A stretch of DNA of 64,000 nt from Rhea pennata. Its lineage: Eukaryota; Chordata; Aves; Rheiformes; Rheidae. The stretch is taken from NCBI RefSeq assembly GCF_028389875.1, contig NC_084668.1, forward strand, positions 17,689,993 through 17,753,992, written 5' to 3'. The notes under the pieces are model-generated. The model ran no database searches. It was not told the DNA's origin and worked only from the letters and a program-made list of their open reading frames with translations. Of this stretch, positions 38,153 to 48,850 are shown piece by piece; position 1 is the first letter of the stretch; each line of letters opens with the position of its first letter. The translations under genes and the position numbers were made by a program.

Positions 38153-39298
38153 GAAGATAATTTACCTCCCACAGCCTGCACAGAGTCCGGCATGCTCAGT
38201 TCTTCTGCCACTGGGCCACTTTTGGCCACTGGGACAAAGCCCTACACTGGAGGGTGGTGGCACTTTCATGGAGAGACCCAGGCCTGCCCTTAAGTGCCTG
38301 AGGCTCACAGCCCTGGTGTTGGCCTTTCTCCTGCTCCACTTCCCCCTGGTCTTGTACCTTGGAGGTTCCCCATCCTTGAAGGATCTCCCACCAAATCCTG
38401 CATGCAGGCGGCTGAAGCCACAGTAAAACAAGCATTAACTTTATCTGGAACAGAACAGCAAGGCCAGGGCTCGTGTACAGGGTGTCTGGGACCATCCTGC
38501 TCTGCAGCATGGGCCTCATGCATGTGGAGGAGGGCAGAGTAGCAGTTGCCGGGCTCTGTTCCCTCCAGGCTATGCCCTAGACAGCAGTGCCCTCATGCCT
38601 GCCCCAGCACCTCTACCTCAGAGCACATCCACCCCACGTAGGAGTTAGCTGGTGCAGAGGACTTGCTCTCCAGACTGGAGACTTCTCCTGTGGTCTAGAG
38701 GAGACGGGGCAGGAGGTGTAGGAGTGGTGGCAGCCTATGGGAGGAAAGGAAGGGTTTGAAGACAGGGATGAGGGACCACAGAGCTGCAAGGAGAGCCCCC
38801 TCCCATCCCTGCCCAGTGGGACTGTCGCCCACAGATAAAGCTGTCGTGGAAATCCAGCTCCTGAGTCCTGCAGGCTCAGAGAGCTGTGAGGGTCTCTGTG
38901 GGGAGACAGGAAGGCAGGCACAAGCTAGGAGCAGAGGTACGCGTCGATGGGATTTATGGGGTGAGGGGCGTATTGCAAAAGAAAGGGAGGGGTCTGGGTC
39001 CCTGCTGGGGGGAGGTCTATTTTTCCCTTCCATTCACACCCCATTTTGAAGTGTCTTGAACACTCCCAAGGCCATGGATGCCTCCTCACCCTTAATTTAG
39101 ATGTCTTCTGCCCTGTGATCACCTTCATAGGGGAACGAGTCCAGCTACTCCGCAACCACCCCTCTCCTCCCATACCACTCTCCGAATCAAAGAGAGGGCA
39201 GCTGAGAGCAGAGCATGATCCCACACCTCATCCCCTCCCTGTGAGCCCCCCAGCCTGGCACAGCCCCACATTGCCGTGGACAGGGAGCAGCTGTGCCT

Positions 39299-39810
39299 CT
39301 AATGGTAATGGTTGTTCATGTTGTTAAGGTGGGAGGCTGCCATGGCACTGAAGGGTGCAGAGGGCTGAAGGCTGTGCCCAGGGTAGAGGGATGGGCTGGA
39401 GCCAGGCCAGTAGGAGAAGCCGGCTGGCGTGACCCCTGAGGTCATGAGGTTGAGTTTGGAGATGCCCGAAAAGGGCAGCGGAGCCAGGTTGCCCTGGAAT
39501 TTGTAGAGGGTATGATCAGGGGTGGCAGGCTGGCACACCTGTGCCAGCCCATGGAAGTCGAACTTGTAGGCGTAGCGCTTGCCATGGACCTTGGTCATGA
39601 TGTTCTTGTCATAGTAGTAGCGTAAGGCACGGCTCAGCTTGTCGTAATTCATGTTGGGCTTGCTCTTCCGCTCGCCCCAGCGACGCGCCACCTCGTCGGG
39701 ATCAATCAGCTTGAATTCTCCATTCGTGCCTTCCCACGCGATGCAGTTCAAGTTGGCCCGGTCCGAGAGCAGCTCCAACAGGAACTGCCACAGCTGGATC
39801 TGCCCGCTTC
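39299..39810 (-). CDS. FEV: FEV coding exon 3 (ETS domain and C terminus)
   Basis: The acceptor CTTGCAG|GAAGCGG is preceded by intron 2. The exon encodes the whole ETS domain and the tail and stops with TAG at 39299-39301. Confidence 0.97.
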
Positions 39811-42800
39811 CTGCAAGGCCATTCCCCAGAGAGATTAAAGCTCCCTGCCAGGGTATGGGAAGTGGGGCAGGGTACACCTCAATTCCCACCTCCTGCTACG
39901 TTGCCCTCTCCCAGCCCCAGCTCTCAAATTGCATCTTACACTCTAGAGACACAGAAGATGTTAGTGAGGTTGTATCTCTTTTCCAACACCCCTACCCCCA
40001 TTCTGCCCCACAAGTAAGAGGAGGAGAGGAAGGCAGAGCCCGGCCCCTTGGACAGGAGTAGGAGAGCCCAGAGGCCAAAGCAGCTTGCAGTGGTGTCTTG
40101 CCTAGTGACTTGATCCAGACTCCACCTGTCCCTCCTGCCCTCATTCCCACTGAAATACTGCTCACTTGCTTTGGTAAGAAGCTCCAACTTACTTGTTTGA
40201 TCTGCAGCCCCAAGAAGGAGCTGTCACGGCAGCACCTGGATCTGCCCTAGCACCTATGTTCCTCACTGACACCTCTGCTTGAAGCTGAGCCAGTGTCCCT
40301 AGAGAGCCCCTTCCCATCTCCAGGTGTGCCATGGCCAGCAGGAATCCCTCAACGAGCTGATGGCTAGAGGCAATGCTGCTCTCACCTGGACTCCCAGCAG
40401 GCCCAGGGCAGGTGCAGGGAAAGAGACATCAGGGCATCAAGCACTTCTTAGGACCTACTGTGGATTTGAATCAGACACCAACGTTTCCCATTTCCAGTGG
40501 AAAACTGTCCTCTTTGAGCCATCCATGGCCATTTCACCTGCAGATTGGACTGAGCAGCACCCATGGTAGGCACTCAAGGTGCCATGTGCTGGGCTGGAGG
40601 TGGGCACATACAGGAGCTTAGCACACCTGGATATGCCTATGGTGAGGTACAAGTACAGGCTCCACCAAACCTGGCCAGAGTCGGAAGAGTCAAAGTAGAA
40701 AGGGGTCGCTGGGCCTTAGAGTGATGGTCAGTCCCACATTTGTGACTCCCCGCCCTGCAGACCAGCCCTGTGCTTACCCTAGCAGAGCCAGACATCCCCA
40801 GCCAGCCCCTCCACATTCTCCCATGGGAGCACCTTGGCATCCGTGCACCCACTGCACATCACTTGCTCCCAGCCCCAGCCTTTGCAGCACAGGGACTTCC
40901 AGCGACAGACGAACTGTCTTTGCATTTCATCCTCCTCCCTGCGTTCTTCTGCAGCTGTTCTGTCTGATGGCACTCAGGGTCCCATGTAGATATTTAGCAT
41001 CCACTGTGACAGACAGTTCCACAGCTCAGCTGTGTTTTGCTGGAAGAAATACCTGCTCCTGCTTGTTTTGCACCTGCCTTTTTCATTTGATGCCCTCCTA
41101 GCCCTTGTCTTGGAAGAATTAGTGACTCACCACACATCTTTGCTCTCTGCAATGCTGTTCTCTGCCCCTATCTCCAATTTTATTATATTCCTTTAGGGAT
41201 ATAGGGGAAGAGGGACTATAGCAGCACTCAAGACATGGTGCACTCATTTAATCACCCAGATTGGTGGCCCACATCCCTACAGAGAGGTGTAAACTGGGCT
41301 TAAAAACTCTAGGAGTTACCAACTGGCCCATAACCCGTAGCCGCTTGCTTTCATTTCTCTCCTTCCACTGCAGCTGGGCAGGTGTCACCTCCAAACCAGC
41401 CACAGCCAAGCCATTGGCAAGGTAAGGACCCCAACTCAGTATCCAGACAGGTCCTATTCCACCATCTTATATAACTGCTCCTTTGCTGGCCTTATCTGCA
41501 CTGTCTGGGTGGGGGTCATGAGGGACCCCCATTCTTGGACTGAGGTGGGGGTAGGAGTCTCCTGTCTTTCTGGTGCTTTCACAGCCCTCATCCCATCTCC
41601 ACCCCTGCAGCCTCCTCCCTGGATTTCTGCAGGAGGCTGAAGCATGCTGTCGCCCCATGAAGTGCAAAGTGTGCCCAGCTCCAAGGGCTGGGCAGGGGAG
41701 CAGCTGCCTGGTGGAGCGCTGAGGCTCAATCCTGCCTGCTGCAGGGGGCTGTGCTACAGCATTCTGCAGCTCCTCAAGGAAAGCTCCAGTGATCAGGAAA
41801 GCCCCTTCTTATGCAGTGCAGTGCGTAGAGTACAGCCAAGGTCATGATGCAGAGGCACAGGGGTCCTTCCAGTCCCAGCTTTGCCCATAGCCCTGGCGCT
41901 CCCCTTTTCCTGCACAGAGCAGCCCCTGGCCCCATCTCCTTGCCAGATTGGCAAGCTGCATGGCGCAAGCCCCACGATGCTGGCCCCACGTCGGGCCTCA
42001 TGTCCAGTCACACTCTGGACATCCAGCCTCAGCAAGCTCCAGGCTGCTCCATGGCTAGCCCTTGGCACATCCCCTGGATCCCTGGATAACTTTCCCCAGA
42101 TTGATGGCTGCTAGCTTATGGTGGGTCTGCAATCTCCAAGCCTACCCATGTCCCTGTCAGAGCCACATACTTGCACAGGGACCTCCCTCCTGAGGGGCAT
42201 TTTGTCTCCTTCCTTCCCCTCTCCGGGACACCCAGCCCTGACTGCCCCCCTCCAGCTCCCGGGCTGCCTGGCAGCTCCCTCCCGGTCGGATCCGCTCCAG
42301 GGACAGCTCGCCGGGGCTCGCTGAGGGGACGCGGGCTGGGACTCCGTGCCCTTCCCGGAGCCGCCCTCCCCTCCGCGGCCGCGCTCCAGCCCGCGAGAGA
42401 GGAGCGAAAGCGGCGTCCTGCCCGGCTGGCCCGGCCGCTGCGGGAGCCCCGCGGGCCGCGGGTGCCGGCGGCTCTCGGCGCCCCGCTGCCCCTCCGGCGC
42501 CACGGGAGCGCCGCGCCCGGCCGCGGGGGCTCGGCCGCTTCCCGGGCCGGGCGGAGGAGCAGGCACCGAGCGAAACGGGGGCGCGAGGCGCCGGGGCCCC
42601 AGCGGCACCGTGCCACGGCGCGCCGGGGCCGGGCTCCGCGGCGGCGCCTCCCGGCTCGGGAGCGCTGCGGGGCCGGGGACAGGCAGGGAAGCGTGTCCCC
42701 GACGGCTGCGGCAGGTCCGTGTCCCGCCGGGGGTCTCTGCTCCGGGCGAGCCTAGGGGCTGGCAGGGGCCAGGGAAGCGGAGCCGCCGTCTGCCCCCCCG

Positions 42801-44008
42801 CCTTGCGGGGCGGGGGCAGGAGTGCTCTTACCTTTCTGCACACCCGGGTTGAGGGACCCCCACGCCTGGCTCTTGCCGTCTTTGAACAAAGTTTCCCCGA
42901 CTGGATCTGCAGGAAAAAGGGGCGCGGGTGGGGGGGCCGGGGCCAGGCGGAACCACGACCCCCCAGCGCCTGCCTGCGGGCAGCCTCCCCGCAGCCCCCG
43001 GCTGCTCCCCCTCGCCTGCCCCGCCGCTGCGGTGAAGCCAGGAAACGCGTCCAGGAAAAAGGAAATCCGATTTCCGACAGAGCCGGGGAAGCTTTTAAAT
43101 AGGAATAGAAAATCCCGCCGGCTGGGGTAGGAGAGCAGGAGGGAGAGAGGGAGAGACCTGCAGGGCAGGGGGAGAAAGAGAGGAGGCGGGCAGGTTGGAA
43201 GGGTAGTTGGAAGGACGGGCAGATAGAAGAAAGGATGAACATAGAAGTGCTGGTTGTGAGTGGACAGATGGAAAAAGGAAAGGATAGTTGGAGAGATGAA
43301 TGGAAGGAAGGAAGGATGGGTGGACAGATGGAAGGCTAGAAGGACGGATGAGTGGATGGAGGTGGAATGTTAGATGGAGCAAAGAATAGGAAGGGTGGGA
43401 GAGAAGAATGTAGGGAAGAGCAGGTAAGTGATAAAAAGATGGAAGAAAGGATTGGTGGAAGAAATGGTGGATAAATGGAGGGAATAATGGATAATAGGGG
43501 TGGAAAGAAGGATGGAAGGATGGGTGGGGATGGAAAGATGGATGGAAAGAAAGGGGAAGGGTGGGTGGATGAGGGGTGGAAGGAAAGACAAAAGGAGGTT
43601 TGGTGGAGTTGGAAGGGTGGAAGGCTGGCTGCCTAGATGGAAGGACAGGGAGAGGCTGGGCAGATGAAGGACAGAAGGAAGGACAGAAGGGTCAGTGTGG
43701 GTGGAAGGCTGGAAGAAAGGCTGGAAGGAAGGACGGAGGGATGGGTGTATGTGGAGGTGGAAGCATGGAAAGCAAGCAGGAAAGGAGGATGGATGGAAGG
43801 ACAGAGGAAGACTGGGTGGATGCTGGAGGAAGACAGAGCAGAAGAAGGGCCCCAGGGCAGCAGTGAGGGTGAGTGGGGGCTGGGGCCCGGGGCACTGTGC
43901 AGTGAGCAGTGCTGCGCAGTGCAGAGGGGCAGCGGCCGGGGGGGGTCCGCCCGTACCTGGCAGGTACATGTTGAGCAGCAGTGGCACCGCTCCGGCGCCG
44001 TGTCTCAT
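39299..44008 (-). CDS. FEV: FEV (Pet-1), ETS-domain transcription factor, three coding exons
   Basis: Joining 44008-43957, 42906-42832 and 39810-39299 (all minus) gives a 212-residue protein with no frame break. FEV is the ETS factor that sets serotonergic neuron identity by activating genes for serotonin synthesis and transport. The N terminus ends LLLNMYLP, followed by the [12 protein letters not shown] and [11 protein letters not shown] segments shared with FEV/ERG/FLI1. The ETS domain spans about 47-130 ([36 protein letters not shown]). The recognition helix [12 protein letters not shown] carries the two DNA-contacting arginines R103 and R106. The tail has LAPLPF and GFSYWPG and ends HYH, as in human FEV (238 residues). 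The human polyalanine tract is absent. All splice sites are GT-AG, and both introns interrupt codons after the first base. The ATG has G at -3. The gene faces CDK5R2 tail to tail and is head to tail with CRYBA2. Confidence 0.96.
40960..41265 (-). mobile_element. CR1 LINE 3' fragment in FEV intron 2
   Basis: The plus strand reads as the antisense of a CR1 3' end: GATATTTAGCATCCACTGTGACAG, then TTCCACAGCTCAGCTGTG, GAAGAAATACCT, TTTCATTTGATGCCC and CCTAGCCCTTGTCTT in the order seen in crocodilian and turtle CR1 copies. It is truncated and diverged, so the insertion is old. It lies in the same orientation as FEV. Boundaries are approximate. Confidence 0.72.
42260..43040. promoter_or_regulatory. 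FEV: CpG-rich island around FEV exon 2
   Basis: The sequence is strongly GC and CpG rich across the 5' part of intron 2, exon 2 and the end of intron 1. It lies inside the gene, not at the annotated start, which could mean an alternative promoter or an intragenic island typical of developmental regulators. It also creates long meaningless ORFs on both strands. Confidence 0.5.
42832..42906 (-). CDS. FEV: FEV coding exon 2
   Basis: This 75-base exon encodes [20 protein letters not shown]...QK and follows acceptor CTGCAG|AT. It ends with donor AAAG|GTAAGAG. It is too short to stand out as an ORF and was found by matching the expected linker between MYLP and GSGQIQ. Confidence 0.94.
43196..43860. 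repeat. Degenerate GGAA/GGAT purine repeat in FEV intron 1
   Basis: About 650 bases consist of imperfect units such as GGAAGGAT, GGATGGAAG, GGACAGA and GGTGGA on the plus strand. Copies are diverged, so this is an old microsatellite array. It fills much of the 1-kb first intron of FEV. Confidence 0.85.
43957..44008 (-). CDS. FEV: FEV coding exon 1
   Basis: It encodes 17 residues, MRHGAGAV...NMYLP, plus one base. The donor CCAG|GTACGG lies at 43956. The first base joins AT of exon 2 to make Asp. Confidence 0.93.
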
Positions 44009-44039
44009 GGCAGCTGTGGGGGCGGCCCGCGGGCTGCAT

Positions 44040-44360
44040 GTTTTAATATTCCTGCCCCTATTATTATTATTATTATTCCACTTTATCAGGGAGCAGCTGA
44101 TGGCGAATAAATGGCAGCGGGACGGGCAGGGGATGGGCAGGGGACGGGGGAGGCGGGCGGGGGGGAGTTTCCAGGCAACTCGTAGGGGCTCAGGGCCCCG
44201 GCTCCAGCAATTTCCTCCACTGTAATTAAAGCGGGCACTACTCCCCCCCCGCGCCCCTCCCGCCCCCCCCCTCCGCTATCGGTCCACATCAGACTTTAAT
44301 CACGGCCGCGGGTTTCTATGGAGAGCTGCTCGGGCCGCTTCCTGCCTCTTCCGCCTCCTT
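44040..44360 (-). promoter_or_regulatory. FEV: FEV proximal promoter with GATA, ETS and homeodomain motifs
   Basis: Just 5' of FEV, a GC-rich area is interrupted by AT cores. A TGATAA GATA site (44083-44088, minus), a TAATTA homeodomain core (44223-44228) and CGGAAG ETS cores (minus, 44348-44353; a related GGAAG at 44338-44342) are visible, with a (TTA)n run between them. GATA factors and Pet-1 itself are known regulators of Pet-1/FEV, so the motifs fit. An AT-rich ATATTAAAA at about 44044-44052 could act as a weak TATA. An out-of-frame ATG at 44037-44039 would lie in the leader if transcription starts upstream of it. Confidence 0.55.
44059..44077. repeat. (TTA)n microsatellite in the FEV promoter
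   Basis: About six tandem TTA units lie just upstream of the FEV start codon, between the ATG and the TGATAA site. Confidence 0.85.
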
Positions 44361-44655
44361 AACTCTTCGCAAACACGTTGCTGCCATCCCAGCTGTGAGC
44401 ACGGCTCGGACAGTGCCTGGAGACCGCTTGGGCCTGGCTTCCCCGCGTTGCCGCCAGCTCCCCGCTCCCAGACTCGCATGGTCAGCTGGCAGGCACAGCA
44501 GCCTCTGCACTGCCAGCATCCCCTGGGCCCTCTGCATCTCACTGCACAGTATCGTCCCGCTGCCTCTCTGCCTCAACCTACTTGGCTTGCTGGCCATGGG
44601 GATCTCTGCCTGTCCCCTCCCCAGCTCTGGGAATCCTCACCTCAGCTCTAGAGCC

Positions 44656-44860
44656 CCTTTGCAGTGCCCAGAGCTCTGGCTGGATAAGCTGGGTCCCCAC
44701 TGTATCCCTCCAGCTCTTGGACCCCTGGTGCCATGCTCTCTTTGCAGTGCCAGAGCTCTAAGTTGGGTAAGTTGAGTTCCCATCATGTCTCTCCAGCTCT
44801 CGGACCCCTGGTGCTGGGGTCCCTTTGCAGTGCCAGGGCTCTGGGTTGGGTAGGGGCAGC
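44656..44860. repeat. 83-bp tandem repeat, about 2.4 copies
   Basis: Copies begin at the word TTTGCAGTGCC at 44658, 44741 and 44824, exactly 83 bases apart. Each contains CAGAGCTCT-type, CTCCAGCTCT and GGACCCCTGGTGC segments with moderate divergence. Confidence 0.85.
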
Positions 44861-45699
44861 ACCAGGGATTCAGGGCACTAGGACACAGCACACACCTGTC
44901 CCCTCCCTGCCTCCATGGTGCTCAGCTGGACAGTCCCTGCCCTAGGTAGGTTTATGCCTACCTAGGCATCCCGCTGTGTGGGCCATCCTGGGGTCCTTAG
45001 CCCTGTCCCCACCTCTGGCCCAACTTTATTAGGACTCAGACAAGCTATGTGGCCCCCCCACACCTACCGAAACCCACGTGGTCTCATGTCTCTCAGCCCC
45101 CCCTTTCAACCTGGATCCTGACAGCTCATTCTGGCCAGCACTGGGCCCTGCACCCTGACAAGCTCCAGCACCGTGCGGTGCAATGCCAGCACTTGTTGGC
45201 TATGTGCAGTCCAGTTTGGCAGTGGGAGAGGAGTCTGTCAGTAACCATAAAACTCCACAAATGTTGCGAAGACAGGCTGAAGACAGGAGGGTGATTAGGG
45301 AGTAGATTTTAATGGAGAAAGGGTCTGGTGCAAACGTAGCTCCCAAAAGAGGCAGCTGGCCACAGATCTGCCCCCAACACCCATGGTCACAGCTCAGTGC
45401 AACAAGCTCCCCTGCCCTCTTGACAAGTAAACAGCTACAGCCGTTGGGTCTACGCACTGTCTCCGTCCCCATGGACAAAACCTGACCCTGCTGGGCTCTG
45501 TGCAGCTCAAGGTGGTCAAGCCAGTGTGACAGCAGCAGGCACAGGGATTTCCAGCCCACTCCTGCCCAGTCTGGGTGGGCAACCAGCCCCACAGTTGGAC
45601 AGCACAGCCAGAGTGGGGACAGTGCTGGAGGTCAGGACAGCTTCTTGGGCAGAAGACACCCGGCCCTGAAGGTGCTAGAGTCTAGTCTGCCCTGAGCAG

Positions 45700-45935
45700 A
45701 ACCTGAATCCAATGCCTCAAAAATATCAGCCAAGCTGCTCTTCAGCTAGCAACCTGGTACTGCTTCATTTCATTGATGTCTACTAAAAGGATGAGCTCTA
45801 CTTAGCAGAATCTGTTTAAAGCATTCATCACGAGATGTGAATCCAATGAAAACCAGGATATGCTCATGCCAGAACCACAGCTATTATTTATACTGCAGCC
45901 TAAATGTGTTCTGCATAAAAAGAAGCCACAGCCCT
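45700..45935. promoter_or_regulatory. Conserved-looking AT-rich element between FEV and CRYBA2
   Basis: About 230 bases without repeats contain TTTCATTGATG, TCTGTTTAAAGCATTCATC, AATCCAATG and GCTATTATTTATACTG. Forkhead, homeodomain and CCAAT-like cores are visible. It is much more AT rich than both flanks. Confidence 0.35.
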
Positions 45936-47164
45936 GCCATACAGTGCACAGGGAGAAGGGCACCCTGCGGCGAGCTGGAGAGGACGAGCACCGTGTGTGC
46001 GCGCTCCAGGCACAGGGCTGGGGCATCCCATGGCTCATCCCTTGCCAGGACACCCTGGCTTCTTCTGCCCCACAGGCCAGCAATGAATCTGGTTGTTCCT
46101 CCCGGCAGAGGAGCCCTGTGCGAAGGTGCCCGACTGGCTTAGAAACGGTGCTGCCGGGAGCGCTGCTCTTTCCAGGGCAAGTGTCTCTCCCCAGTGGCAG
46201 GACAGCAGAGGTTCCCATAGGTGCTGAGCCCAGCCCCAGACCTGTTGCCCATGCTGCCGCTCTCCACCGAGGACAGTGAGCAGATGCTGACGGGAGTAGA
46301 GATCAGAGCAGACCCCTACCATGGGCCTCCACCAATCCTCTCCATGCCTCCGAGGGGCTATTTGGATGTAACAGCCCTTGGAAAGCTTTTCTTCTGCCAC
46401 CTTGTCTCCCGAGCTCCTCTGACGCCCTGCAGCAGGCAGTGCACAGAGTATCACAGCTCGCACAGCACTCGCTGCAGCCCCGGATGGTCCTGGCTGCTCG
46501 TCCTGCTCCCCGGCCCCCCCGAGCCCCCCAGCCCACAGCACAGCCTTCCCTGGCAGCTTCTCCACAGCCTCCCAGACTTGCTTTCGCTGCCTGAGTCACT
46601 GCAACAAACCGCAGGCAACAGAAAACAAGCCCCGGACACCGCGGGGTGGGGGTGAGGAGGGGGCTGAACCCGTGGAGCCGTCTCCTCTGGCAGCCCCAGC
46701 AGCCGGGCTGGCTCCTCCTGCAAACCTGTGTGCACTGGGCATGGGGCGCGTGTGGCTGGTGGGGCCTGTAGGGAGGCGGGCTGAGCCTGACCTGCCCAAA
46801 TGGTGGGACTCCATTGCCAGCCTGGAGTGGGGGCCGGCAGTGCAGGATGGGCCTGAGAAGCAGTGCTTGGGCTGTGGGAACTGGGGATGAGGGAGCTGGG
46901 GGGGGCATTGGGGATGGGGACTCCTGGGTCCCTGGGAAAGCTGGTGGGGGGGGGCTGCAGGCGACATGGAGTGTAAAGGTCCAGGGGTGAGGGGTGCAGA
47001 GGAGCAGGGAGAATGGGGCACCCAGGTGGTGGGGAGCCTGCATCCATGGGGAAGCTGGGGAGTGAGGACTGTGGGGACCCAAGGAGAGGGACTCGAGTGC
47101 ATGGGGGGCTGAGGCATGGGGGCTAGGGTAGACCCACATGATGGGAGCCCAGGGTATATGGGGG

Positions 47165-47256
47165 ATGAGGGTCTGGATCCATGGGGGATCTAGGAGGTGG
47201 GGTCAGGTCCATGGGGGATCTAGGGTTTGGGGCCCTGGATACGTGGGGACAAAGCT
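47165..47256. repeat. About 31-bp minisatellite, roughly three units
   Basis: Units share the core GGTCCATGGGGGATCTAGG with small changes, within a longer G-rich stretch from about 46900. Confidence 0.65.
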
Positions 47257-47288
47257 GACAGCAGCAGAAGGCTGCAAGCAGGTAGCTT

Positions 47289-47305
47289 CCCCCCCCCCCC
47301 CCCCC
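47289..47305. repeat. C17 homopolymer
   Basis: Seventeen C in a row on the plus strand. Confidence 0.9.
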
Positions 47306-47695
47306 GCCCAGCACCCTCATCCTCTGGGACAGGGCAACAAAATCCTGCATTTTGCTGTGCCCCTCGTGGCTCCCCCCCCCCCATCCCAACCCCATGGGCT
47401 GGTGCCCAGGGCAACTTCACCTGCGTGCAGGCCGTGCAGAGCGGAGCGCTGAGCTGACGTGGCCTTGGGCTTGGCACAGCCCAGGCCTGTGTGCAGGAAT
47501 GTGTTTGTGCAGGGGGAGAGGCCGGGCTGCGCTGTGGGGCCGAGGTGGGGTGGGGCCAGCAGGCACCCAGGGGAGAGGGGAGGGCCTGGGCGCTGCCAGG
47601 CAGTGGGGATGCCCCGCGGCGGGGGGCGCCCAGAGGATGTACAGGGTGCTGAGGCGGTTGCACAACCTGCACCAGAGAGCATGGGGAGTGCTTGT

Positions 47696-47733
47696 GTGTG
47701 CAATGCACACGCACACGCACACACAAACACACC
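47696..47733. repeat. CA microsatellite
   Basis: A short interrupted CACACGCACA repeat. Confidence 0.8.
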
Positions 47734-48809
47734 CCATGAGCCAGGACTTGGACCGCGCCGAGCGTTGCACAGCCCTGGGTGCAAGGCATGCGCACGCTGC
47801 CACGGAGCTGAGCTGAGATGGCCCCTCCAGCTCAGTCTTTCCAGGACTCCCGCTGGCCCAGCACCTCCCCGTGGCACCCACAGCCCCCAATGCCACGTGT
47901 GCCTCCAGCACCCCAGGTAGCGCGAGACCCAGGTGTCCGAGCCACACAGCACACTGTTTCACCTTCCCGTGGCTTTAGAGGCGATGTCCCAAGTGCAGGG
48001 AGCACCTTGGGGTGGCAAATGCAGGACTGCACCCCTGGAGGGCACTGAGGTGGTATGGGAGAGGACAAGGAGGCTGGGAAAGGGTGCTGGAGGGAGGCAG
48101 GGTGGGGCTCCAGGGAAGCGTGTGCCCGGGTGGAGCCAGAGCCGGATCCTGGCACGGATGTGCCTGTGCCGGCGTGGCCAGGCCGGGGAGGGGGGGCGGG
48201 GGGGGGTCCTCCTGCCCTCCTGTGTGCGCTCTGGGTTCGCCCTCCTGAGCATCCCTCCTGCGCACCCCTCCTGCCAGCTCCCTGCACCCCTCTTACCCCC
48301 TCTGTAAGCCAGAGCCCTGATCGCTCCTCCCACGGCGGACCCCTGGTTTGTGCCAGACACACGGGCACCCAAAGCTGCCTGTGCCCCTTCCACGCGCGTG
48401 CCCCAGGAGGAGCACCCAGGGCACAGCTCCCTCTCGGCTCTGGCCCCAGCTCCCTCTCTACCTGGGATCTGGCCCAGTAAGACCAGTATGTTCCCGCCTT
48501 CCTGGGAAGAGCATCCCTCCTGCTCCCTGTGCATGGACCAGAGAGCCCCGCCGGGGTGGAGATGGCCACCTCAAGGCTCCTGGGAGCCCTGCAGATGATG
48601 CTTGACTGCTCCAAAGGGGACAGGAATAACATGCTGATGGGCAAGAGGAGGCTGTGGATCTGCGCCCAGCTGGGGAACAGGGAAAAGCCTTTCCTGATGG
48701 GCCAGAGGGATGGGCAGGAGTGACCCTGCTGCAGCCCCACATGGGGACCCTGGGCCCTGCGGACCCCCCCCACCCCCCCCCCCCCGGGCAGGGAGGAAGA
48801 GACAAGAGC

Positions 48810-48813
<4 letters not shown>

Positions 48814-48840
<27 letters not shown>
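48814..48840 (-). repeat. A27 homopolymer at the CRYBA2 cleavage site
   Basis: Twenty-seven T on the plus strand read as A27 on the CRYBA2 strand, beginning 10 bases after AATAAA. It looks like a poly(A) tail written into the genome, yet the gene keeps its introns. Confidence 0.9.
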
Positions 48841-48850
48841 GACAAATGCC

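Larger units (their letters stand above)
44861..48813. other. FEV-CRYBA2 intergenic interval
   Basis: It contains the AT-rich element at 45.7-45.9 kb, G- and C-rich low-complexity DNA from 46.9 kb, and microsatellites. Long open frames at 46.3-47.1 kb and 47.8-48.8 kb reflect absence of stops in GC-rich DNA. Confidence 0.65.

Noticed and set aside
42157-43242. 361-codon minus-strand frame across FEV exon 2
   Set aside because: It reads FEV exon 2 in the wrong frame and runs through CpG-rich intron; the correct splice sites and linker peptide fix the real exon.
43370-43956. Extension of the FEV exon 1 frame into intron 1
   Set aside because: The frame continues only into GGAA/TTCC repeat, while GTACGG gives a proper donor and the next exon restores the FEV sequence.
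48814-48840. T27 as the tail of a LINE/SINE insertion
   Set aside because: No retroelement body is recognised next to it and it coincides with the CRYBA2 cleavage position; kept instead as an A-tract finding.
46303-48845. Open frames of 190-340 codons between FEV and CRYBA2
   Set aside because: Low-complexity Pro/Gly/Ala translations with competing frames on both strands; one begins in the T27 run.
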